In this document: piece after piece, positions 1 through 5,741 of the stretch | Position numbering within the stretch: position 1 is the stretch's first letter | How the letters are laid out: each line of letters opens with the position of its first letter | Program-made: the position numbers and the translations under genes | Notes under the pieces: model-generated | The model's database searches: none | What the model was told of the DNA's origin: nothing | The model's input: the letters and a program-made list of their open reading frames with translations, nothing else | Origin: JBMTVN01 sp046047235 | GTDB taxonomy: Bacteria; Verrucomicrobiota; Verrucomicrobiia; Limisphaerales; JAHDYP01 | Assembly (NCBI GenBank): GCA_046047235.1 | Contig: JBJOII010000189.1 | Coordinates: 1-6,341 of the forward strand | Direction: 5' to 3' | DNA length: 6,341 nt

Positions 1-219
1 ACCTACCTCGGCTTCCTCCAAGCCAATACCAACTCCCCCAAACTCGCCCTCGTCCAAAACGCCGACCAACAATGGACCGGCTCCCTCGGCAGTAACCTCG
101 TCGCAAATGTCTTCATCGCCGATATCACCCAAACCTCCCTCACCGTCACCAATACAGAAGGCCAAACCAACCAACTCCCCTTCCGCACTAAAACCCCCCT
201 CAAAATCCCCATCCAGTAA
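1..219 (+). CDS. C-terminal end of a GspC/PilP-like secretion or pilus assembly protein (partial)
   Basis: An open frame runs from the first base of the window to a TAA at 217-219 and gives 72 residues; the start lies to the left. The visible part begins TYLGFLQANTNSPKLALVQN and has alternating short beta strands: a 'YLGF' strand, a strand ending in 'LALVQ', a 'WTGSLGSNLVANVFIADI' stretch and a final 'LTVTN..GQTNQLPF' strand. This pattern (a surface strand, a value stored or presented, then 'V..I....L.L' and a threonine/glutamine-rich last strand) resembles the small periplasmic beta domain of GspC and PilP proteins, which link the inner-membrane platform to the outer-membrane secretin. Codons end mostly in C, as in the next gene. 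The stop is 13 nt before the ATPase gene, which suggests one operon and supports a secretion/pilus role. The family assignment is by pattern and context only; it could be another assembly-associated protein. Confidence 0.6.
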   Translation, partial: TYLGFLQANTNSPKLALVQNADQQWTGSLGSNLVANVFIADITQTSLTVTNTEGQTNQLPFRTKTPLKIPIQ

Positions 220-232
220 GCCCCCACCCCCC

Positions 233-1978
233 ATGGACCCAGATATCAACCCAACCCCATCCCACGACGTCGGGGACCTCCTCCTCCAACAAGGCATCAT
301 CGACCCCCAACAACTCGCCCAAATCCGACGCCACCAAACCCGCCATAACCAACCCCAACATCGCGCCATCATCGACCTCAACTTCGCCTCCGAAGAAGCC
401 ACCTGCCGCGCCCTCGCCCAACTCCGTAACCTCGACTTCGTCGAACCCGACCTCCTCTCCCTCAACCCCAACCTCCTCCAACTCGTCCCCGTCAAACTCA
501 TCTTCCACTACCGCATGGTCCCCACCTCGCTCGATGGCGAACTCCTCACTCTCGCCTTCAGTGAACCCCCACGCCAAGCCGACCTCGGTAACCTCCGCCT
601 CCTCCTCGGGAAACGAATCCAAATCACCCTCTCCACCCCCAGCGCCATCCACGCCGCCATCAAAAAACACTTCGGCCTCGGCGCAGAAACCATCCAGCGA
701 CTCCGCAACGAAAAAGGCCTCACCGACGTCGACGAGGATATCGTCTTCGATGTCAAACCCCTCGACGACGATAGCGCCGTCGATTCCACCATCGCTGACT
801 TCGTCGACCAAATCCTCCTCGAAGCCCTCCGCCTCCAAGCCACCGATATCCACCTCGAACCCTACCACGACTCCATCCGCCTCAAATACCGCATCGACGG
901 TATCCTCCAAAATGTACCCATCCCCCACGGACTCCGCCCCCTCCACGCCTCCGTCGTATCCCGACTAAAAATCATGGCCGGCCTCAATATCGCCGAAAAA
1001 CGACTCCCCCACGACGGCCGCATCGCCATGAAAACCGCCGGCGAAGACTACGACCTCCGCGTCTCCGTCATCCCCACCAAACACGGCGAAGCCGTCTGCC
1101 TCCGTATCCTCGGCCGACAAAGCCTCTTCCTCGAACTCAACCACCTCGGCATGGACCCCGAACAGGAATCCCTGTTCCAGCAAATCGCCAGCCTCCCCCA
1201 AGGCCTCGTCCTCCTCACCGGCCCCACCGGCTCAGGTAAAACCACCACCCTCTACGCCGCCCTCGCCCACGCCAACGACGGACAACGCAAAATCATCACC
1301 ATCGAAGACCCCGTCGAATACCAGCTCGAAGGCATCACCCAAATCCAAACCCGCGACGATATCGGCCTGTCCTTCTCCTGCGGCCTCCGCTCCATCCTCC
1401 GCCATGACCCCGATGTCGTCCTCATCGGCGAAATCCGCGATACGGAAACCGCCGAAATCGCCGTCCGCGCCGCCCAAACCGGCCACCTCGTCTTCTCTAC
1501 CCTCCATACCAACGACAGCATCTCCTCCGTCACCCGCCTCCTCGAAATGCGCATCGAACCCTTCCTCGTCAGCTCCTCCCTCGTCTGCTCCATCGCCCAA
1601 CGCCTCGTCCGCCGTATCTGCCGACATTGCCTCCAACCCGACCCCGCTATCCCCCAGAACATCCGTGAGGAAATGTCCCGGGCCCTCCAACTCCCGCCAG
1701 ACCAAATCCATGCCTCCATCGGCCAAGGCTGCGAAGAATGCTACAACCAAGGCACCCGCGGCCGCGTCGCCCTCTACGAATTCTTCGTCCTCAATGACGA
1801 AATCGCCAACCTCATCAACCCCAACGTCCATACCTCCGAACTCCGCCAAACCGCCCGCCAATACGGCTGGCAATCTCTCCGCGAATCCGGCTGGTCCAAA
1901 GTCCAAAACGGCACCATCCCCATCGCCGAACAACAACGCATGACCCGCCAGATCAACCTCCCACTCCTTACCCGTTAA
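233..1978 (+). CDS. gspE: GspE/PilB-family assembly ATPase of type II secretion or type IV pilus
   Basis: This 581-residue cytoplasmic hexameric ATPase would power pseudopilus or pilus subunit assembly. In order it shows: an N-terminal MshEN/GSPII_E_N-type domain (about residues 12-160, with 'VGDLLLQQGIIDPQQLA'); the Asp box ATDIHLEP at 203-210 and RIDG at 220-223; the Walker A motif GPTGSGKT at 330-337 (Lys336); the Walker B region DPDVVLIGEIRD at 392-403 with Glu400; the His box around GHLVFSTLHTND at 417-428; and a zinc-binding tetracysteine, Cys463/Cys466 and Cys500/Cys503, found in GspE and PilB but usually absent from PilT. All catalytic motifs are intact and the length is normal. ATG at 233 was chosen because the frame upstream (open back to 107) overlaps the preceding gene and encodes only Pro/Ser/Lys-rich low-complexity sequence, while 233 leaves 11 residues before the domain. 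No Shine-Dalgarno is visible. GspE and PilB cannot be separated without the neighbours to the left, so the symbol is a family label. Confidence 0.93.
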   Translation: MDPDINPTPSHDVGDLLLQQGIIDPQQLAQIRRHQTRHNQPQHRAIIDLNFASEEATCRALAQLRNLDFVEPDLLSLNPNLLQLVPVKLIFHYRMVPTSLDGELLTLAFSEPPRQADLGNLRLLLGKRIQITLSTPSAIHAAIKKHFGLGAETIQRLRNEKGLTDVDEDIVFDVKPLDDDSAVDSTIADFVDQILLEALRLQATDIHLEPYHDSIRLKYRIDGILQNVPIPHGLRPLHASVVSRLKIMAGLNIAEKRLPHDGRIAMKTAGEDYDLRVSVIPTKHGEAVCLRILGRQSLFLELNHLGMDPEQESLFQQIASLPQGLVLLTGPTGSGKTTTLYAALAHANDGQRKIITIEDPVEYQLEGITQIQTRDDIGLSFSCGLRSILRHDPDVVLIGEIRDTETAEIAVRAAQTGHLVFSTLHTNDSISSVTRLLEMRIEPFLVSSSLVCSIAQRLVRRICRHCLQPDPAIPQNIREEMSRALQLPPDQIHASIGQGCEECYNQGTRGRVALYEFFVLNDEIANLINPNVHTSELRQTARQYGWQSLRESGWSKVQNGTIPIAEQQRMTRQINLPLLTR

Positions 1979-2024
1979 CCCATCCCCCTTCCCCCAAATC
2001 ATCTCACCCTCCTCGCACAGGTAG

Positions 2025-2044
2025 GGGCGCACTCCCGTGTGCCC
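2025..2044. repeat. Perfect 8-bp hairpin in the convergent gap
   Basis: GGGCGCAC (2025-2032) pairs with GTGTGCCC (2037-2044) around a TCCC loop, with one G-U pair on the plus-strand transcript. It lies 47 nt after the ATPase stop codon, between two convergent genes. No T-run follows it on either strand, so it is not a classical Rho-independent terminator. It may still act as a transcript-end structure, or be one copy of a dispersed intergenic palindrome. An 11-nt part (2035-2045) recurs with one mismatch at 3222-3232 in the other convergent gap. Confidence 0.5.
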
Positions 2045-2070
2045 GAAACCACTGCCACCCCAAGCCCCCC

Positions 2071-2140
2071 TCTCGCGCGAAGCACCTCTCCCACCCTCTC
2101 CCCTCTCCCTGCGGCGCCGCTCCGCGCGCCGCAAAAGCCC
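2071..2140. repeat. Pyrimidine-rich and GC-palindromic intergenic tract
   Basis: This stretch contains the palindrome TCGCGCGA (2073-2080) and then a nearly pure C/T run (2085-2110, a single A at 2093) with three copies of CCTCTCCC at 2085, 2095 and 2102. It continues with the perfect palindrome GCGGCGCCGC (2111-2120), whose first seven bases also pair with GCGCCGC at 2126-2132 to form a 7-bp stem with an 8-nt loop. It ends directly at the stop codon of the beta-barrel gene. No open reading frame in it looks coding. The modular look suggests a repeated non-coding element rather than degraded gene sequence; copy number cannot be judged from one window. Confidence 0.45.
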
Positions 2141-2896
2141 TCACCACTTCCACTCATACGTCACCGCCACCGTGTGCGTGAACACCCGATCCAAATCCAA
2201 TTCCCACAAATCCGCCGACCACTTCGGCGGCGTCGTCCCCCGAAACCGATAACCCAACGCCACAGCCCCGCACTCGCTCACCCGATATCTCACCCCGCCA
2301 AATAATTGCAACGCCCCCGCAGCCCCCAACTCCGACTCCGCCACATCCATCGATCCACTCAACCCAGGACCCAGCTTCGCCGACGAAAAATCCACCACGC
2401 CAATAACCGCACCCAATCCCAACCCCCCAAATAAATCCAACCTGTCCGTCAAGGCCCACGGCACCGTCGCATTCACCAACAACGGCACCTGCCAATAATC
2501 CCCCGATATCGTCGCCAACCCCGGCAACTCCACCTCCATCGCGTTATGACTCACCCCCGTCTCCAACTCCAAATGCAACCAGCTCGGAATCGACATCCCA
2601 CCACCCACCGCCACCGTCACCCCCGGCCCCGCCTCAAATCGCACCTCCCCACCCCCTAAACCCATACCGCCATACTCAAAGGAATCCACATCCACCCCCT
2701 GCACCACACCAACACCCGCCCCCACTCGTAAGTTCGGAAAAAAACCAGCCCGCTCCGGCCCCTGCTCAAAAACCACCTCCCCTGCACTCTTCGCCGGCGC
2801 ACCCAAAACACCCGTCCCCATACCCAGCAAACACAGACCTAACAAAACCGCCAAGGGTAGTTCTCGCATGCGCAATACTATGTCGCGGGTTGCCAT
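2141..2896 (-). CDS. Outer-membrane beta-barrel protein
   Basis: The 251-residue product has a hydrophobic export signal (LPLAVLLGLCLLGMGTGVLG, then APA as a plausible signal peptidase I site). The cysteine in the signal is not in a lipobox, so it is not a lipoprotein. The mature part is a series of amphipathic, glycine- and aromatic-rich strands. Near the end 'CGAVALGYRFRG' is the strand-turn type common in small outer-membrane barrels (OMP_b-brl/OmpW/OmpA-like), and the protein ends in TYEWKW, a terminal aromatic residue as in BamA-recognised barrels. About 220 mature residues suit an eight-strand barrel. The start is uncertain: ATG at 2896 has a weak GGA just upstream, while ATG at 2869 (242 residues) gives a compact signal peptide beginning MRELP but has no ribosome binding site. 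It is transcribed away from the small membrane protein gene and convergently with the ATPase gene. Specific function (porin, adhesin or structural) is unknown. Confidence 0.8.
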   Translation of the reverse strand: MATRDIVLRMRELPLAVLLGLCLLGMGTGVLGAPAKSAGEVVFEQGPERAGFFPNLRVGAGVGVVQGVDVDSFEYGGMGLGGGEVRFEAGPGVTVAVGGGMSIPSWLHLELETGVSHNAMEVELPGLATISGDYWQVPLLVNATVPWALTDRLDLFGGLGLGAVIGVVDFSSAKLGPGLSGSMDVAESELGAAGALQLFGGVRYRVSECGAVALGYRFRGTTPPKWSADLWELDLDRVFTHTVAVTYEWKW

Positions 2897-2919
2897 GCCC
2901 GTCCATTCCGAATCATACT
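2890..2919. promoter_or_regulatory. Possible overlapping divergent promoters
   Basis: The only space for promoters of the two divergent genes is here. On the minus strand TATGAT (plus coordinates 2912-2917) matches five of six bases of a sigma-70 -10 box, but only a poor -35 is found 17 nt upstream. On the plus strand TTGCCA (2890-2895) and CATACT (2914-2919) are 18 nt apart and match five and four of six bases. The two -10 candidates overlap, so the two transcripts might compete. The plus-strand candidate would give a leader of only about 6 nt. This is motif spotting by eye in a short sequence and may be chance. Confidence 0.22.
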
Positions 2920-2931
2920 CCCCACCAGCGC

Positions 2932-3192
2932 ATGAGACAGGAAAAGCACAATCCAGTCGAATGGAACCGCCTGAAACAAATCCAGGACGAAAACCAAAAC
3001 CCTAAACTCAAAGCACGCCCCCTCGTCGGCTTCATCTTCCTCGGCCTCGCCGCACTCACCTTCCTCATCGCCATCGCCGCCACCCTCGACCCCCGGGAAC
3101 ATATCGAACCCTCCCGCTACTTCTTCGCCACCCTCCTCTCCATCGCCATCCTCTCCGCCCTCGCCGGCTGGTTCCTCATCCACGACCCCTAA
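2932..3192 (+). CDS. Small two-helix inner-membrane protein of unknown function
   Basis: I do not recognise this 86-residue product. It has a polar, charged N-terminus (residues 1-30, with VEWNRLKQIQDEN and a basic KLKAR before the membrane), a first hydrophobic helix at about 31-51, a short loop with DPREHIEP at 53-60, and a second helix at about 63-83, ending IHDP. The positive-inside rule suggests both ends are cytoplasmic. ATG at 2932 is preferred; a TTG at 2890 would add 14 residues but overlap the start of the divergent beta-barrel gene. No ribosome binding site is visible. Codon use is the C-ending type of the plus-strand genes (CTC, ATC, GCC), and the clean hydrophobic/polar layout argues for a real gene rather than a shadow. 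Confidence 0.65.
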   Translation: MRQEKHNPVEWNRLKQIQDENQNPKLKARPLVGFIFLGLAALTFLIAIAATLDPREHIEPSRYFFATLLSIAILSALAGWFLIHDP

Positions 3193-3240
3193 ACCCCGAC
3201 CGCCCACATCAGTCCGAGTGTCCGTGCGCCCGCCCTTCCG

Positions 3241-3264
3241 CCGCCGTCCTTCGGACTATGGCGG
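3241..3264. repeat. Bulged hairpin, likely a dispersed intergenic element
   Basis: CCGCC (3241-3245) pairs with GGCGG (3260-3264), and GTCC (3246-3249) pairs with GGAC (3253-3256) around the loop TTC; TAT (3257-3259) is bulged out on one side. It lies between the 3' ends of two convergent genes. No T-run follows on either strand, so a Rho-independent terminator is not supported. The reverse complement, with its flanks (CTTCCG at 3235-3240 and ACAGGC at 3265-3270), resembles the 'GCCTGTCCGCC...GGCGGAAG' type of non-coding hairpin I recall from Verrucomicrobia-like genomes; this recollection has not been tested. Confidence 0.5.
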
Positions 3265-3274
3265 ACAGGCAGCT

Positions 3275-3330
3275 CTTTACGCTCAGCCCTCAGCGCTCTG
3301 CGCTTACCGCTTCCCGCTTACCGCTTACCG
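3275..3330. repeat. Eight-unit heptanucleotide tandem repeat
   Basis: Eight consecutive 7-mers start at 3275, 3282, 3289, 3296, 3303, 3310, 3317 and 3324. All begin with CT and all but one end in G. The last four are CTTACCG, or CTTCCCG in one unit; the earlier ones drift to CTTTACG, CTCAGCC, CTCAGCG and CTCTGCG. The array resembles the short tandemly repeated heptamers known from cyanobacteria and other bacteria. Its right end overlaps the last codons and the TAA stop (3318-3320) of the minus-strand permease gene, so the final residues of that protein (KR and stop) are read from the repeat. Confidence 0.65.
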
Positions 3331-4469
3331 CCCTCCCCTCCCCGCCACAACCACACCGCCCCACCATGCGCCGCCAACCCAAACATCACTAGCACACCCA
3401 ACGCACCCCGCACCTCCACCCACCCGCCACCAAACGAAATCAGCTGATGCAACGCATCCATCGCCCAGCCCGACGGCACAACATGCGCCACCACCTTCAT
3501 GGAATCAGGCACAATCTCCAAGGGCCACCAACATCCCCCCAACGCCGCCATCACCAAACTCGCCAGAATGCACAACCCCACCACCTTGTCCTCCGATAAA
3601 ATCCAACTCCCCATCAACACCCCAAACGACCCCGCCACCCACGCGTAAATCATCAGCGTCAAAAAGATCAAACCCAGATCCGCACCCACCTCCACCCCAA
3701 ATAAAAACTGCCCCGCCGCCAACAACACCATCACCTGGATCAGCCCCAGCAACATCAGCCCATACACCCGACCCGTCACCCACTCCCACGGCCGTACCGG
3801 ATGCACCATCACTCTCCTCAATACCCCGCTCCTCCTCTCCCACGCCACACTCGCCCCGCCAAAAATCAAGAGGTTCATCATCAAATACATCACAATGTTC
3901 CCCGGTACCGATAAATTAAAGGCCGACGGCACCGGCCGCCTCCCCGCATAACTCGACCGTAGCTCCACCATCGGTTCCTCCAACAGCAAATCCCTCACCC
4001 CCTCAGACGTAGGAACCCGATTCGTCCCCTCCTTCAGCGCATGCTCCACCAATGCCAAATTCATTCTCACCATCGCCTTGAAAAGCCGTAGCTCCGTCAA
4101 GGCACCCAACGGATCACCCGATTCTGCCGCCGGCTCATACGCCAGCTTCACCGCCTCCAGACCCAAAACAGAATCTGTAAACCCCTCCGGAATCACCAGC
4201 CGCCCCACCCCCTCCACGCTGTTCGTCGCCCTCACAACCCTCAACCCCTCGCCACTCAACTGCCCCTCCAGGATCTCACCCAAAAAACCAGCGTCCGCAT
4301 TGTCCACCCGCAACAACGGCTCCGGCCTCCCCGGCCTCCCATCCACCCTCACCGCAAACCCCATGAAATACATGAACGCCAACGGCACCAACACCGTCCA
4401 CACCAGCAAAGCCCGGTCCCGAAAAAACACCCGCAACGCATGATGCCCAATGTTCCCAACCTGCCGCAT
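3318..4469 (-). CDS. ABC-2 type exporter permease, second subunit
   Basis: This 383-residue inner-membrane protein has the ABC2_membrane_3 layout. A first helix (about 21-40) follows an amphipathic N-terminus with FFRDR. A large extracytoplasmic domain (about 41-190) contains LVIPEGF at 91-97. Five more helices lie at about 191-210, 235-257, 265-290, 296-316 and 356-375. The ERRSGVLRR segment at 211-219 is the cytoplasmic coupling-loop signature (usual form 'E.E.GT...L'), and GGCWWPLE (311-318) with VPSGWAMDALHQL (331-343) is the conserved family ending. It is paralogous to the upstream permease: both share the VD.. strand, the IPEGF-type motif, GGC..P and P..W..D.L..L. The start is ambiguous: ATG at 4469 overlaps the upstream stop as TGATG, and GTG at 4472 would overlap as GTGA; GGAGG at 4479-4483 suits either. 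Its last codons fall inside a heptamer repeat. The substrate is unknown. Confidence 0.88.
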   Translation of the reverse strand: MRQVGNIGHHALRVFFRDRALLVWTVLVPLAFMYFMGFAVRVDGRPGRPEPLLRVDNADAGFLGEILEGQLSGEGLRVVRATNSVEGVGRLVIPEGFTDSVLGLEAVKLAYEPAAESGDPLGALTELRLFKAMVRMNLALVEHALKEGTNRVPTSEGVRDLLLEEPMVELRSSYAGRRPVPSAFNLSVPGNIVMYLMMNLLIFGGASVAWERRSGVLRRVMVHPVRPWEWVTGRVYGLMLLGLIQVMVLLAAGQFLFGVEVGADLGLIFLTLMIYAWVAGSFGVLMGSWILSEDKVVGLCILASLVMAALGGCWWPLEIVPDSMKVVAHVVPSGWAMDALHQLISFGGGWVEVRGALGVLVMFGLAAHGGAVWLWRGGEGGKR

Positions 4470-5737
4470 CACTTCGCCCCTCCCTCAAGCCGACGCCGAC
4501 TACAACCCGCCGCCACCGCCAACCCCCCAACACCAACCAAGACCAGCATCACCGCAGGCCCAACCCATACCCACCCCTCTTCCCCCGCCTGCAACCGCCG
4601 CAACGTGTCAGCAAACCAATGCGTCGGCAGCCACCGCGATATGTTCTCCCGCACAAAAGCCGGCAACTGCTGCGGCGGAAACATGCAACCCCCCGCCAAA
4701 CCCAGCGACATCGCCACCACGCTGTTGAATAAATCCGCCCGACGTGTGCTCCCCGCCAATGCCGACACCATCGTCATCAGCCCCCCAGCCCCCACTCCAT
4801 ACGCCAGCACCATCACCACCACCAGCCACGGCGCACGCCAGGAAAATCCAAAAATCCAAGCTCCACCCCATAAAATAATCACCGCCCCCACCCAAACCAC
4901 CGTCACCACAAACACCTCCTTCGCCAATACAAACAACCATAGCCTCTCCCTCAAACTGTGAAACCGCGCCAGTGTCCCGCGCTCCAACTCCACAAACAAA
5001 TCACGCGACGACCGATCCCCCACAAACAACAAAAACACCCCCGCCAGTCCCGATAACAAAAACGCAAACGGAACCCGCCCTCCTCCCCCCTCACCGCTGC
5101 CACCCTCATCAACCCGATCCACCACCACCTCCCGATACTGCACCAACGGCGGATACACATACGGCCGAACCCCCTCCAACCTCTTCCCCGCCTCCTCCAG
5201 CACCCCAGCCACCCGCAGCAAATCCACCCCCTCACCACCCCCCAATAAATCGCGCCACGCCAATAACTCCCCACCCACCCCCCGCGAAACCCCGTCCAAA
5301 CCCAACGTCAATAACCCCAATACCTCCTCCACAATCGCCGGATAATACGTCTGCGCAGGATTCTTGATCAGCTCCCAACTCACCCGCTCCCCCATCAAAT
5401 AACCCTCCACAAAACCCTCCGGAACAATCACCACCGCACTCAACTCATTCCCACCAATCAATCGCATCGCCTCCCCACGCGATACATCCCGCACATCCAA
5501 ATACTCCCCCGCCTCACGCTGCGATAACGCCCCACGCAAAAACTCCACCAAACGCGACCCATCCTCGTCCACAATCGCCATCTGAATCCGCCCCACCCCC
5601 TGCCCCTTGCCCCCTCCCCCGCCAAACGTCAACCCCAGCAGCGCCGTGATCACGAACGGCAACGCCAAATGAATTATATACGGCGCCGGATTCCGCACCA
5701 CCCGACGCCAGTCCTTCTGAAGCAAAACCCGCAGCAT
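4469..5737 (-). CDS. ABC-2 type exporter permease, first subunit
   Basis: The 422-residue inner-membrane protein pairs with the other permease to form the membrane channel. After a basic N-terminus (QKDWRRVVRNP, residues 7-17) it has a first helix at about 20-38, a large extracytoplasmic domain (about 50-210, with VIVPEGF at 103-109), and five further helices at about 223-240, 267-290, 303-327, 339-355 and 389-411. The coupling-loop signature is ELERGTLARF at 250-259; GGCMFPP (349-355) and LPTHWFADTLRRL (370-382) are the family's C-terminal signatures. Glycine-rich linkers flank the extracytoplasmic domain (39-49, with five consecutive glycines, and 212-220), an unusual trait that may partly reflect the G-rich strand. 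The ATG at 5737 follows the ATPase stop by 4 nt and has GAGGGAG (5745-5751) 7 nt upstream. Whether it carries drugs, lipids or another substrate cannot be seen. Confidence 0.9.
   Translation of the reverse strand: MLRVLLQKDWRRVVRNPAPYIIHLALPFVITALLGLTFGGGGGKGQGVGRIQMAIVDEDGSRLVEFLRGALSQREAGEYLDVRDVSRGEAMRLIGGNELSAVVIVPEGFVEGYLMGERVSWELIKNPAQTYYPAIVEEVLGLLTLGLDGVSRGVGGELLAWRDLLGGGEGVDLLRVAGVLEEAGKRLEGVRPYVYPPLVQYREVVVDRVDEGGSGEGGGGRVPFAFLLSGLAGVFLLFVGDRSSRDLFVELERGTLARFHSLRERLWLFVLAKEVFVVTVVWVGAVIILWGGAWIFGFSWRAPWLVVVMVLAYGVGAGGLMTMVSALAGSTRRADLFNSVVAMSLGLAGGCMFPPQQLPAFVRENISRWLPTHWFADTLRRLQAGEEGWVWVGPAVMLVLVGVGGLAVAAGCSRRRLEGGAK
4479..4483 (-). promoter_or_regulatory. Shine-Dalgarno for the second permease
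   Basis: On the minus strand GGAGG lies inside the last codons of the upstream permease gene. It is 9 nt before the ATG at 4469 and 6 nt before the alternative GTG at 4472. Both distances are workable, so it does not settle the start, but it supports coupled translation of the two permeases in near-equal amounts. Confidence 0.55.
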
Positions 5738-5741
5738 ATCC

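Noticed and set aside
107..232. Upstream extension of the ATPase with a Pro/Ser/Lys-rich N-terminus
   Set aside because: It overlaps the preceding gene in another frame and looks like a shadow of it; ATG 233 gives a normal domain start.
200..946. Long minus-strand frame rich in Glu, Asp, Gly and Val
   Set aside because: It is antisense to the well-supported ATPase gene and its composition is what C-ending codons give when read backwards; no motif is visible.
2025..2132. Rho-independent terminators at the hairpins
   Set aside because: No T-run follows either stem on either strand; the AAAA after 2132 would be on the wrong side for the minus-strand transcript.
1232..2134. 300-residue minus-strand frame opposite the ATPase gene and the following gap
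   Set aside because: Same cause: strand skew removes stop codons from the antisense strand. The Glu/Gly/Ala-rich product shows no domain.
3275..3330. CRISPR array
   Set aside because: The units are 7 bp and contiguous, with no spacers and no cas gene nearby.
3218..3919. Pro/Thr/Ser-rich plus-strand frame of 233 residues
   Set aside because: It is antisense to the permease and low in complexity, starts in the repeat region and has no recognisable domain.
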